Source: Chryseobacterium sp. (GTDB lineage: Bacteria > Bacteroidota > Bacteroidia > Flavobacteriales > Weeksellaceae). Taken from it: a stretch of 64,000 nucleotides of DNA. Where the stretch lies: contig JAITUA010000018.1 of the NCBI GenBank assembly GCA_031286615.1, positions 1-64,000 of the forward strand. The letters are read 5' to 3'. Positions 17,838-27,308 of this stretch are shown here, in pieces (position 1 is the stretch's first letter; the number at the start of each line of letters is the position of its first letter). Below the pieces are notes generated by a model. It was not told where the DNA came from. It did no database searches and saw only the letters and a list, made by a program, of their open reading frames with translations. The translations under genes were made by a program, and so were the position numbers.

Positions 17838-18320
17838 TTAGAAAAATTTTAGAGTGTTTTTATAAATGGTTCTCATTTTTATGTTCCTTCCATTGGAAAT
17901 GGTTACATAAATTAGCTGATTAAGCGTTTGTTTTTGAATATTCGGCAGGCGAAAATATTCAGTTGCTAATAAAAAAAATAGAGTTTTTTTCATTTTGGAT
18001 ATAAATTGTTTTGATTAATAATAACATTTGGAAGAAATCACGATTTACTTTAGCATTCAAAGCTATTATTAATTTCACAAAATAAAACCAATTTAAATAT
18101 CATTCAAACACAACAAGTACTTAATACGTATCATAATTACTAAAAAAACATATATCATGATATCAAAAGTGATATTTCTATAAGATGTTATTTATTTCTT
18201 ATTCAATTTTAGAGACTCTTACTATTCAAAAACACCTATTACCGAATCTTAATTATGTGTTAGCCAAAAAAAAATAAGCCCCCATTTCTGGAGGCTTATT
18301 CTATTTGAAATTTAATTTAT
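17838..18320. other. Intergenic region between the two paralogous T9SS genes
   Basis: Holds a -7 box for the downstream gene (TAGCTTTG on the minus strand at 18058-18065, giving a leader of more than 200 bases), a palindrome ATATCATGATAT (18152-18163), an inverted repeat TGAATATT/AATATTCA (17935-17961) and the terminator of the next gene (18264-18300). No coding region was seen. Confidence 0.5.
18264..18300 (-). terminator. Intrinsic terminator of the 1476-residue secreted protein gene
   Basis: On the minus strand an AATAAGCC/GGCTTATT stem is followed by a run of eight or more T, 20 bases past the stop codon. Confidence 0.85.
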
Positions 18321-21300
18321 TTATTCTTTGATAAATTTCTTCTGAACAGTTTTACCGTTGTCATCAATATCAATTACATAAACACCGTTAATCAATCTGC
18401 TTACGTTGATTTGGTTGTTTAGTAAGATACCGTCCCCGATTACCTGTCCGGCAGCATTGTAGATCTTATATTTAGCTCTCTTGCTGATATTTTTCACAAA
18501 TAGTATTGAGCTTACAGGGTTAGGATAAATCATGATACCTGTCTGATCAATTGGATTAGCAACGATTGGCTTAGAGATTCTTACTGTGTAATCCTCTACT
18601 TCTCCATTCTTGAAGCTTGTACAGTTTACAGGAATACCGTCTCTTTCCATTGCTACTCTCATTACAACATATTTGTAATCTGTCATACTTACAAACGCAT
18701 CTGCCGGTACATTGAATTTACCTGAGATAGGGCTGTCTGTATTTGGTGGAGAGCTTAATACTCTTTCATTGATATCAAATTCACCATTTCTGTTGAAGTC
18801 GATCCAAACTGCGATTCCTTCGTTATAAGTATTTCCAGTCCACTTCTTCTCAATGATGATCTCATTATCTGTTGATCCCTGGATCATTTCGATGAATGTT
18901 TTAGGAACTCCTGTATAATCTGTATACGTTGATGCTCCTGATTCATTCTCCATTGTTTTCTTGCCGGTAGGCTTCACAGTAACTTTAGAAATATGCTCAC
19001 CTGTAGAACTTCCTGAATGCATCTGACAGTAAATTACTGTAGGAGTTGTGAAGTAATATGGAGGAGTATAATTTCCTGGTGTACCGTTACAGATATTTAC
19101 AACCTGCATTTCATATTTTGTTAATTCTGTAAGACCTGTTAATACAAGGTTATTAACTAATGATGGTACTTCTGTCCAGCTTGGAATACCTACTTTTCTA
19201 TATCTAAGAACATATGTTGCTCCTGGGAAAGGATCCCACTGGATTGCTGCCGAAGTAGGAAGCAATTGAGTGATTGTTAATCCCGGAGGCGGAATTTCAC
19301 AGATTCTTTCTGTTGTAAATACTTTAGGGTTAGAATATGGATTCAGAGTTGTTTCTCCGTTACACATATTAGCAATCTGTACTTCATAAGTAGTGAACGG
19401 ATCTAATGGAGTTACACTACCTAACACATAAGTATTTGCAGGAGCAGCTGGTAAACTGATATTATTCCATGTAGTAGTACCTACTTTTCTCCATCTCATT
19501 GTATACGTAGAACTTGCTGCAAGCGGAGCCCATGTAATCAATGCTGTTGTTGGAGTAATGTTACTTACCGTCACATTCGGAGGAGTAGGATCACATCTCG
19601 TCGTGAACGTCTTGATTGGAGTAGCTGTACCAACAATATCTCCACAAATTGCTGCAACATCAACTTCGTAAGTAGTAGCAGGAGTTAATCCACTGATTAC
19701 CAACGGAAGGTTACCTAGTTGTGTAGAAGCATATACTGACGTCCATGCTGTTGTTCCCTGAACTCTGTATCTTACTACATAACTTACTCCTGCTCCTGTA
19801 ATTGTCACAGTAGCTGTTGTATGAGTAGTTGTAAATGTAGGTGAGTTTGGAGTTGCATTGCTACAAGGTCTGATTCTTACTCTGTAGTCTTCCACTTCTC
19901 CATCTACAGCATTCTGACACATTACAGGAGCACTTGTACGTTTTAGTACAACTCTCATTGTAGTGGTCAATGGACCTGTATAAGATGTTGAAGGAACGGC
20001 AAACGTAGCAGTAACAGGAGTAGTTGTGTTAGCCGGAGAAATTAAAATTCTCTCAGCATCTGTAAACTGTCCGTTTCTGTCAAAGTCGATCCATGCTGTT
20101 ACAGCATCATTTCCTGTTGCACCAGTCCAACCTTTAGCTACAGAGATTTTATTATTTTGAGAATTAACATCTAAAGTAATAAGAGTCTCAGGTGTTGTGT
20201 AGCTGGTATAATTAGTTTGTACTGAAGTATTGTTCATTGGAGGAACTCCAAGGTTCGAAGAGGTAACTGTTACATTCGAGATATGGTCATTCGTTCCGGT
20301 ACCTGTCATCTGGCAGTAAGACAACGGTGGAGTTGTAAACGTTACTGATGATGAGTAAGCTCCTGTAGAACCTCCACATGTTGTAGAAATCTGAACTTCA
20401 TAATTTGTCTGCTCGGTAAGACCAGTGATTCCATAGAAGTTTTGACCTGCTGGCACAGTAGCCGTCTGCCAAACACCTCCAGGAGTAGTTCTCCATCTAA
20501 TATTATAAGTAGCTCCTACAGTTGCAACCCAAGATACTGTTGCAGTAGTTGCACCAATATTGTTTACTGTAATATTCGTTGGAGGAGCTGTTGAACATGG
20601 TTGAGAATCTACAAACTTCACTGCATAATCTTCTACTTCTCCCTGAGTAAATGTTCCACAAGGGTTAGCGTTGTCAAAATATCTCATTACGACACGCATA
20701 CGAGTAGGAAGAGTTCCTGTATATACATTTCCACTTGCCACTGTAGGTACAGCAAAAGTTGCCGTTACCGGAGTAGTAGTGTTATATGTTGTATTAAGAA
20801 TTCTCTCACTTGTTTCAAATGTTCCGTTTCTGTTAAAGTCAACCCAAGCTGAAACTCCATAAGATGTAGGAGATCCCGGCCAGTATTTGTTCACAGAAAT
20901 TTTATTATTTGCAGAACCTCTTTCAAATATAACAACTCTTGTAGGATCTGGTGTATAATCTTTATAGTTATCCGATCCTGAATTGCTCAACATAATAGGA
21001 GTATTCGTAGGAGTAACGGTTACATTATTAATATATCCACTAGTAGCAGTATTACTTGTAGGACCTGCCGTACAATAAGTAAGAGCTGGAGTTGTAAAGG
21101 TTACAGTTGGAGAGAATGCACCTGTAGTACCTCCACAAACAGTAGCTACCTGAACGTCATATGCTGTTTGTTCTAATAACCCTGTAAGCATTTGGTTACT
21201 TACCAAAGGCGTATTTACAACAATCTGCTGCCAAGCACCAGAAGGAGAAACTCTGTATCTTACGATATAAGTAGCACCTGTAGTTGATGTCCAAGTAACA

Positions 21301-22751
21301 TTAGCTGAAGAAGGAGTTACGTTATTCACCTGAATATCAGCAGGTGGAGCTGTAGTACACGCTGATAAATCAATAAGTTTTACAGCATAATCTTCGGTCT
21401 CACCATAAGAATATGTTCCACAAGCATTAATAGGACTATATTCATTCATTACAACACGCATTCTGGTAGTAAGGTTTCCTGTATAGGCACCACCTGCAGC
21501 GTTTGGTATATTGAATGTGGCCGTAACTGGCGTTGTTGTATTACTTGGAGAAGTCAATACTCTTTCAGTAGCTTCAAAAATACCATTACGGTTAAAATCA
21601 ATCCAAACTCCTGTTAAGAAGCTGTATTGATAACCCGGCCATGTTTTTGCTACAGAAACACTAGCAGTACCACCTCTTACCAGAGTAACTAATCTTGTAG
21701 GGTCTGTACTGTAATCTGTATAACCACTTTGATTAGAGTTACTTGTCATTGAAGGAGCTCCTTGTGCATTCACTGTAACCTGACTTATATACCCATCAAT
21801 ATAAGTACTTGTAGCCGCAGAATTACAATAAGTAAGTGCAGGAGTTGTAAAGTTTACACTGGAAGAAAATGCTCCCTGAACACCTCCACATATGGTAGCT
21901 ACCTGAACTTCATACTGGGTTTGTTCTGTTAATCCGGTAATGAGCTGATTTCCTACCATGGGTGTTGTTACGTTAATTGTCACCCAAGGGCCTCCTGCTA
22001 AAGGTCTGTATCGTACAACATATGTAGCTCCTGCAGAAAGATACCAACCTACATTAGCTGTAGCTGTTGTCAGGTTTGACACAGTAATATTGGTAGGTGG
22101 AGCCGTTGAACAAGCTGGCAGCGGATGGCTTTCCAACTGTATTCTAGGAATATCCGCAAGTCTGTCTTTTGCTGCAGGAGGTGCTGCAGGATCTGGGTTT
22201 GCGGAATCCTCATAATAGATCATCCCTCTGTTTGCTCCTGCGTTATAAGATCCCCAAGCCGTACCTGGCGAAGATGCATAACCTGGAGTTTTTTCATTTA
22301 CAGCAATCACAAGATTGTCTGTCCCGTTCCACAAAAACGGAGTTGCCAATTGAAGAGTTACCCAGTTCCCATTGGTAAGGTTAGGTAAAGTTCCGGCAAA
22401 AACCTGGGTCAAAGAATTAAATGGAACCCAGCTTGTAGTGGTTGCAAAGTTAGTCTGGGTTGTGTTTCCCATATATACCACCCAATCCTTATATACATCC
22501 TGTGAGGTTGCAACGGTGGTGGAATAAAACTTTACAGCTGTGATATAGTTCGACGTACCAATAGCAGTCGTAAGTTCCGCAGCAGTATAAATCTGCTGGG
22601 AATAACTATACCCATAATAGGAACGTATGGGGAGATACACTGAGGTACCCGTTCCTGTCCCGATCTGTCCTGCCTGAGCTGAGACTTTGGATACAAAGCC
22701 TGTACATATCAAACAGAGAAACAGAATTAAAGAGGTAAAGAATTTCTTCAT
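18321..22751 (-). CDS. Large secreted multi-GEVED/fibronectin III protein with T9SS sorting domain
   Basis: 1476 residues. A clear signal peptide ends SKVSAQA. Next comes a domain of about 180 residues with YSYSQQIYTAAEL. The rest is modular: six fibronectin III units and four GEVED units (ending GETEDYAV, GEVEDYAV, GEVEDYRV, GEVEDYTV), mostly alternating, then a T9SS type A domain with MIYPNPVS. No catalytic motif is seen, so it is likely a surface adhesin or structural glycan-binding protein. A -7 box lies 28-35 bases upstream of the start, and an intrinsic terminator follows. Confidence 0.87.
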   Translation of the reverse strand: MKKFFTSLILFLCLICTGFVSKVSAQAGQIGTGTGTSVYLPIRSYYGYSYSQQIYTAAELTTAIGTSNYITAVKFYSTTVATSQDVYKDWVVYMGNTTQTNFATTTSWVPFNSLTQVFAGTLPNLTNGNWVTLQLATPFLWNGTDNLVIAVNEKTPGYASSPGTAWGSYNAGANRGMIYYEDSANPDPAAPPAAKDRLADIPRIQLESHPLPACSTAPPTNITVSNLTTATANVGWYLSAGATYVVRYRPLAGGPWVTINVTTPMVGNQLITGLTEQTQYEVQVATICGGVQGAFSSSVNFTTPALTYCNSAATSTYIDGYISQVTVNAQGAPSMTSNSNQSGYTDYSTDPTRLVTLVRGGTASVSVAKTWPGYQYSFLTGVWIDFNRNGIFEATERVLTSPSNTTTPVTATFNIPNAAGGAYTGNLTTRMRVVMNEYSPINACGTYSYGETEDYAVKLIDLSACTTAPPADIQVNNVTPSSANVTWTSTTGATYIVRYRVSPSGAWQQIVVNTPLVSNQMLTGLLEQTAYDVQVATVCGGTTGAFSPTVTFTTPALTYCTAGPTSNTATSGYINNVTVTPTNTPIMLSNSGSDNYKDYTPDPTRVVIFERGSANNKISVNKYWPGSPTSYGVSAWVDFNRNGTFETSERILNTTYNTTTPVTATFAVPTVASGNVYTGTLPTRMRVVMRYFDNANPCGTFTQGEVEDYAVKFVDSQPCSTAPPTNITVNNIGATTATVSWVATVGATYNIRWRTTPGGVWQTATVPAGQNFYGITGLTEQTNYEVQISTTCGGSTGAYSSSVTFTTPPLSYCQMTGTGTNDHISNVTVTSSNLGVPPMNNTSVQTNYTSYTTPETLITLDVNSQNNKISVAKGWTGATGNDAVTAWIDFDRNGQFTDAERILISPANTTTPVTATFAVPSTSYTGPLTTTMRVVLKRTSAPVMCQNAVDGEVEDYRVRIRPCSNATPNSPTFTTTHTTATVTITGAGVSYVVRYRVQGTTAWTSVYASTQLGNLPLVISGLTPATTYEVDVAAICGDIVGTATPIKTFTTRCDPTPPNVTVSNITPTTALITWAPLAASSTYTMRWRKVGTTTWNNISLPAAPANTYVLGSVTPLDPFTTYEVQIANMCNGETTLNPYSNPKVFTTERICEIPPPGLTITQLLPTSAAIQWDPFPGATYVLRYRKVGIPSWTEVPSLVNNLVLTGLTELTKYEMQVVNICNGTPGNYTPPYYFTTPTVIYCQMHSGSSTGEHISKVTVKPTGKKTMENESGASTYTDYTGVPKTFIEMIQGSTDNEIIIEKKWTGNTYNEGIAVWIDFNRNGEFDINERVLSSPPNTDSPISGKFNVPADAFVSMTDYKYVVMRVAMERDGIPVNCTSFKNGEVEDYTVRISKPIVANPIDQTGIMIYPNPVSSILFVKNISKRAKYKIYNAAGQVIGDGILLNNQINVSRLINGVYVIDIDDNGKTVQKKFIKE

Positions 22752-22778
22752 AATGTTTTCATTATAATATTAATCATA

Positions 22779-22786
22779 CAAATCTA
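22779..22786 (-). promoter_or_regulatory. Putative -7 box of the 1476-residue secreted protein gene
   Basis: The minus strand reads TAGATTTG, matching TAnnTTTG, about 28 bases before the start codon. No clear -33 box. Confidence 0.5.
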
Positions 22787-22871
22787 ATCATTTTTTATTA
22801 TTAATTTATAGGTGCATTTAGGTTTTTTTTGTAAAAACATGATAATATCTCCACTTATGCTTTAAATAAAG

Positions 22872-22897
22872 AAATCCCCGGGAAAGCCCGGGGATTT
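22872..22897 (-). terminator. Terminator hairpin of the metalloprotease gene
   Basis: A perfect 11-bp stem AAATCCCCGGG/CCCGGGGATTT with an AAAG loop, 21 bases past the stop. The following T tract on the minus strand is short. Confidence 0.8.
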
Positions 22898-22918
22898 ACT
22901 AATATTTAAAGGTTATCT

Positions 22919-25900
22919 TTATTTTTTGATGAATTTAGATTTGAATTGCTCAATTCCTTTATCATCTATTGTAATTACATAACCACCTTTAACTAAAGTT
23001 GAAACATTCACTTTTCCATTATTGATATTTCCTCTGTCTACTAATTGTCCAGCAGCACTATAGATTTTATAAGTAGCTTTATCTGAAACTTTAGTAACAT
23101 TTAGAATATCACTTACCGGGTTTGGATAAATCTGAATACCATTGTTTTTAACAGCAGTTTCAGAAGTAGCAAGGTTACCAGTAACAACTACGTTGTAGTC
23201 TTCAACCTCACCGTAATCAAAGTTATTTCCACATAGATAATCTGCCGGTAATGATAAGCCTGCATTTGTATTACCTACAAAAAATGCTACAACTCTCATT
23301 CTTAATGGCTGTCCTTCTACTGCAGTACTTGGAATTGTAACATTCCCTGTTACTACAGTTGGCGACGGACTAAGCGCTACAGGATAATTCAATACTCTTT
23401 CTGTTTCACTGAAAACACCATCCTTATTAAAGTCAATAAATGCAGCTACTGTATCATAATCAGCAACATCCGGATTACTAAGAGTAACAGACATAGGATA
23501 AACATTTCCTTTTGTTACATTAATCTGAAGTGCAGTGTTTGTTGTATAGTTTGTATATGTACTGCTTGCTGAAGTATTATTTACATTCGCAAGTGTTACA
23601 TTGGAAATATACTCATAGTCAGAATCACTCGTAGCAGCCGTACAATAGGCAAGTTGTGGTGTAGAGAAGTTTACAGAAGCAGAATATGTTCCTACTGTAG
23701 TACCGCAAACTAATGCAACCTGAATTTCATATGTTGTACCATCAATTAAATTACTTAAGTTGATTGAAGGTACTGCTGTATCAACTTCAGTCCAAGCAGT
23801 TGTACCTACCTTTCTATAACGTACTTTATAAGTTGCCCCAGAATAAGACATCCAAGATGCACTAGCTGAAGATACTGTAATATTGCTCACAGCTACATTC
23901 GTTGGAGCAGCACTGCTACATGCAGATAGAGGTGCAATACTTACAGGGCCTACTGCGTAGAAAATATTACCTATTGAAGAGATTCTTACTTTAATAGTCT
24001 GACCGTTCAATGAAGAAGGGAATGTAAAGTTTTCAGAACCATCATTAGGTGTTGAAGCAGACAATACTGTCCATGTTGTTCCGTTATCTGTTGTATAGTC
24101 AATTTTTACATTAGTAACATTATAAGGAGCAGCATTAGTATTTGCAACAATCCATTGAATTGGAGTAGGTGTATTCACATCAGCATATTGGTTAGCTACT
24201 CTGAAAGGACCATTATCTCCTACAACAACCGTCTGAACTTTAAAAGCTGACTGCTGTTGAGCTACATTAGAGTTATTATCTCTAACAGTTAATGCAAAGT
24301 TTGTAGTTCTTGCTACAGTTGATACCGCTTCCCAAGTATTGTTTGCATTATTTAATACTCCACTCATTACGGATGCAAATTTCGGGAAGTATCTTACTGG
24401 ATTCGTACTTGGAACAGCAGATCTGAACGAAGCTCCTGACATGGTATTTCCTAAGTTAAACTTATTAATAGAAACTGATGCATCATCAACTTCTTCCCAA
24501 GAATAAGTCATTGGATCATTTTCAGGATCTGTAGCTCCACCTGTTAAAACAAAAGCAGTCCCTTTAGGTATAGTATATGTTGGCAGATCTGTAATTACCG
24601 GTGGATTATTGGTAATTGTAGTCTCTACATCACAAGTCTTCGCAATTAAGTTAGCTTGAACCTGACCGATACTTGCTTTGTGGAAATAAGGATCAGAATT
24701 AGGCTGAACATCTGTATTAGGACCAGTAATACCTGCATATCCCATAATAGTAGTTCCTGAACCAGGTTCCATATTTACACCACTTCCTTCAAGGTTATGA
24801 GAGAACGTGTGGTTAGCTCCTAACTGGTGTCCCATCTCATGAGCCACATAGTCAATATCAAAGCTATCACCTGATGGAATTCCGTTTGCCGGAGAAGTAA
24901 ATCCTGAACCTTTTCCTTTAGGAACTGTAGTTGTAGGATTGATACATACACATCCGATACATCCGGCATTTCCTCCACCTCCTGATTTACCGAACAAGTG
25001 TCCGATATCATAGTTGGCATCCCCTACATTGGCTGTCAAAGCACCCTGTAGCTGCCCATTCCATGCACCTCCCGCTCCTGTAGCAGCAGCAGAATATGGA
25101 TCTGTAGCCGGATCAATATAAATTACACCCGGAAAATTCTGCAAATTCAAATGCAGTGCAAAATCTTTCTCAAAAACTCCGTTTACTCTGGTTAAAGTGT
25201 TATTAATCGCAACGATAGCAGGCGCTCTTTTTTGGTCATCCGTAGCTGTAGCAGGTACACCAGCCAGTCCCATAAAGTACTGAGTATACTCACCTGTAAC
25301 TGACATTGCCAATCTCATTGTTCTGTACTTCTTATCAGAAGTCTTATTAAAAGTTGTTGCCTGATTAGAGAATGACTGCCCATTTTTTAATAAAGCATCT
25401 ATTTCTTTTTTAGCAACAGGAGATTCTTCTGTAGAACATAAGAACCCACTTTTATCCTTTTTAGTTTTAGGATGAACAGCATAAACTGTTTTATCTGTAG
25501 AAGCCGGGTCAATAAATTCATAATTATCTCCATGGATGATCATCGACTGAAAATCGTTAGGAGCAATACTGAATCTTAAATACTTGGTAGGGTCTTCTAC
25601 ACTTGTTCCAACATAAGATCCTAATTCATACTTGTCTGCCAGTTCCTTTACGACTACTGGAAAACTGTATACATTGAATCTTTCAATCTTCCCACTCATA
25701 GTAGGAAGAGAAATTACTACAGGAGTGGCATTTGTACCCATTTCCTGTGCATTCTTCAGCTGAGATCTCAGTAAGTTCAGGTCTAATTTATAGTACCCGT
25801 TACCTCTTACATTAGATTGATCTACTCTAAATCCTGTACTTCTTTTGTTATCGTCTCCTTTTTTAAAGGAAGTTGGCGTCCATTGACCGAACACGGCTCC

Positions 25901-25942
25901 TCCTATAAAAGTAAACATTAAAGCAGTAAATACTCTTTTCAT
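22919..25942 (-). CDS. Secreted reprolysin-like zinc metalloprotease with GEVED and T9SS domains
   Basis: 1007 residues. A signal peptide ends GAVFGQ, followed by a propeptide-like region up to about 190. The protease domain carries HEMGHQLGANH at about 366-376, with zinc ligands in HExxHxxGxxH form, and a Met-turn in TIMGYAG; this is the metzincin M12B-like type. Then follow an Ig-like region with PVITDLP, one fibronectin III module, a GEVED module (GEVEDYNV) and a T9SS type A tail with IYPNPVSDIL. It is probably a secreted or surface protease. Its -7 box lies about 30 bases upstream. Confidence 0.92.
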   Translation of the reverse strand: MKRVFTALMFTFIGGAVFGQWTPTSFKKGDDNKRSTGFRVDQSNVRGNGYYKLDLNLLRSQLKNAQEMGTNATPVVISLPTMSGKIERFNVYSFPVVVKELADKYELGSYVGTSVEDPTKYLRFSIAPNDFQSMIIHGDNYEFIDPASTDKTVYAVHPKTKKDKSGFLCSTEESPVAKKEIDALLKNGQSFSNQATTFNKTSDKKYRTMRLAMSVTGEYTQYFMGLAGVPATATDDQKRAPAIVAINNTLTRVNGVFEKDFALHLNLQNFPGVIYIDPATDPYSAAATGAGGAWNGQLQGALTANVGDANYDIGHLFGKSGGGGNAGCIGCVCINPTTTVPKGKGSGFTSPANGIPSGDSFDIDYVAHEMGHQLGANHTFSHNLEGSGVNMEPGSGTTIMGYAGITGPNTDVQPNSDPYFHKASIGQVQANLIAKTCDVETTITNNPPVITDLPTYTIPKGTAFVLTGGATDPENDPMTYSWEEVDDASVSINKFNLGNTMSGASFRSAVPSTNPVRYFPKFASVMSGVLNNANNTWEAVSTVARTTNFALTVRDNNSNVAQQQSAFKVQTVVVGDNGPFRVANQYADVNTPTPIQWIVANTNAAPYNVTNVKIDYTTDNGTTWTVLSASTPNDGSENFTFPSSLNGQTIKVRISSIGNIFYAVGPVSIAPLSACSSAAPTNVAVSNITVSSASASWMSYSGATYKVRYRKVGTTAWTEVDTAVPSINLSNLIDGTTYEIQVALVCGTTVGTYSASVNFSTPQLAYCTAATSDSDYEYISNVTLANVNNTSASSTYTNYTTNTALQINVTKGNVYPMSVTLSNPDVADYDTVAAFIDFNKDGVFSETERVLNYPVALSPSPTVVTGNVTIPSTAVEGQPLRMRVVAFFVGNTNAGLSLPADYLCGNNFDYGEVEDYNVVVTGNLATSETAVKNNGIQIYPNPVSDILNVTKVSDKATYKIYSAAGQLVDRGNINNGKVNVSTLVKGGYVITIDDKGIEQFKSKFIKK

Positions 25943-25969
25943 AAATTAAAACACAATTATAATTTCCGC

Positions 25970-25977
25970 CAAATATA
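25970..25977 (-). promoter_or_regulatory. Putative metalloprotease -7 box
   Basis: The minus strand reads TATATTTG, an exact match, 28 bases upstream of the start codon. Confidence 0.55.
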
Positions 25978-26051
25978 GCTATTTTACAAATCTTATGGAT
26001 AAAATAATTTAATATTTTTTCAACACAATACATTTAACAGCTATATATATT

Positions 26052-26093
26052 AAAAAAAACACAAACTTTAGACCTATCTAAAGTTTGTGTTTT
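26052..26093 (-). terminator. Intrinsic terminator after the DUF6048 gene
   Basis: A 17-bp perfect stem (26057-26073 with 26077-26093) has a short CCT loop and a T run on the minus strand, 30 bases past the stop. Confidence 0.88.
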
Positions 26094-26123
26094 ATGTATT
26101 TTAAATATAAATAATTAATATTT

Positions 26124-26789
26124 CTAAAACTTGTAAGCAATATTCCATGCAAATCCCATATTGAATTTTGACGAACTTCTTCCAAAGCCCGGAACAATCA
26201 TGGGAGAAATATCTTCCTGCTTGGAAGTGTATACCATATATCTTGGCTGAAGATTCACATCGATATAGAAATTGGAATTAAACAATTGTACTCTGCCCCC
26301 TAATGTACCTTCCAGCCAAAAAGATGACTGTGATGATGAGGGAAAGGCTTCAGAAGAATTGCTCCCTCCAAATCCACGAACAGGAATTGCCATATATTCC
26401 TGATTATAAAATGATCCGCCAACTTTTCCTCCGGCATAAAATCCGTTGAATTCATTCTCTGCATCTTTTGCAAGCATATAGAATGCACCTAACTTCACGA
26501 AAGGACCGCTTGCCTTTGCATCATAACCATTCTTCTGGTACACATTCTTTTCAAAACCTGCCTCCGCAATAGCATGGAGATTTCCTTTTATCTTTGACGA
26601 AATAAATCCCTGGTACAGTTTTCTGTCCGAAAAGAATCCGGCTCCGGTATTCAATACATCAAGGCCAACCATAAAATTGGGTTCATATTTTTCGTGAACC
26701 TTCTTTTCTGCTTCCTTTTTTTTGTCTTGTGCCCAGCCTATTATTCCCAATAAACTAAAAAGAAAGGTAAAGATTAGTCTTGTCTTCAT
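26124..26789 (-). CDS. DUF6048-type outer-membrane protein
   Basis: 221 residues. A signal peptide ends GIIGWAQ, then a charged linker KKKEAEKKVHEKYEP and alternating beta-strand-like segments ending in an aromatic residue (WNIAYKF), typical of small outer-membrane barrels. From memory it fits the Bacteroidota family DUF6048, which sits next to DUF6452. Its start lies inside the end of the DUF6452 gene (35-base overlap), so the two are tightly coupled. Function is unknown. Confidence 0.7.
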   Translation of the reverse strand: MKTRLIFTFLFSLLGIIGWAQDKKKEAEKKVHEKYEPNFMVGLDVLNTGAGFFSDRKLYQGFISSKIKGNLHAIAEAGFEKNVYQKNGYDAKASGPFVKLGAFYMLAKDAENEFNGFYAGGKVGGSFYNQEYMAIPVRGFGGSNSSEAFPSSSQSSFWLEGTLGGRVQLFNSNFYIDVNLQPRYMVYTSKQEDISPMIVPGFGRSSSKFNMGFAWNIAYKF

Positions 26790-27231
26790 TCTCTATTTGA
26801 TTTTGTCCGGCTTCCAGTTTCAGAACAGGATTCGGAGTTACTAATTCTGAACTTAAATTCTCGTAAGATTTTTTGATTCCGCATCCGGGAGAAACATACG
26901 TTGACTTCGTAGTATAATTAATCCTTACTTTAGATTCTGTCCCATTATAGGCAAGTTTAAAATAAACGTCAGTATAAGGCGAGTTGTCTACCCGTAGAGG
27001 AATTAACCTGGAATCAATTTTTGCAAGCTTTCCCAGATCTACTTTTCCTGCTCCATAATCTACTGCTACATAGAGTGTATCCAGAGTCGTCTCTTTTCCG
27101 GTAGCCAATGATCTGAAAGCTACCTTCATTCTGGGAGTTCCTTCTCCACTTTCACAAATATCATCATCTCCTCCACAGGAAAAAAGCATTCCTAAAAAAC
27201 AGATCGCTATCAGAAATTTAAAGTATTTCAT
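26755..27231 (-). CDS. DUF6452-type lipoprotein
   Basis: 158 residues. Lipoprotein signal with lipobox LFSCGG and an acidic GGDDD after the Cys, a pattern linked to surface lipoproteins in this phylum. The mature part is a compact beta-rich domain with two further Cys (ICESG and PGCGIKKSYEN), as expected for DUF6452. Partners are the overlapping DUF6048 barrel and, upstream, rlmD. A lipoprotein plus barrel pair suggests an envelope complex, but no function is known to me. Confidence 0.7.
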   Translation of the reverse strand: MKYFKFLIAICFLGMLFSCGGDDDICESGEGTPRMKVAFRSLATGKETTLDTLYVAVDYGAGKVDLGKLAKIDSRLIPLRVDNSPYTDVYFKLAYNGTESKVRINYTTKSTYVSPGCGIKKSYENLSSELVTPNPVLKLEAGQNQIENEDKTNLYLSF

Positions 27232-27308
27232 CTGTATATATTATTTTTTATTTAGTCAGATGGAACTGCCGTTTTATATTAAGATTTGAAATTCAAATTT
27301 AAATAAAA

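Noticed and set aside
20601-22388. Several plus-strand frames opposite the 1476-residue T9SS gene
   Set aside because: They arise from low-complexity Thr/Val/Gly-rich coding on the other strand and have no recognisable domains.
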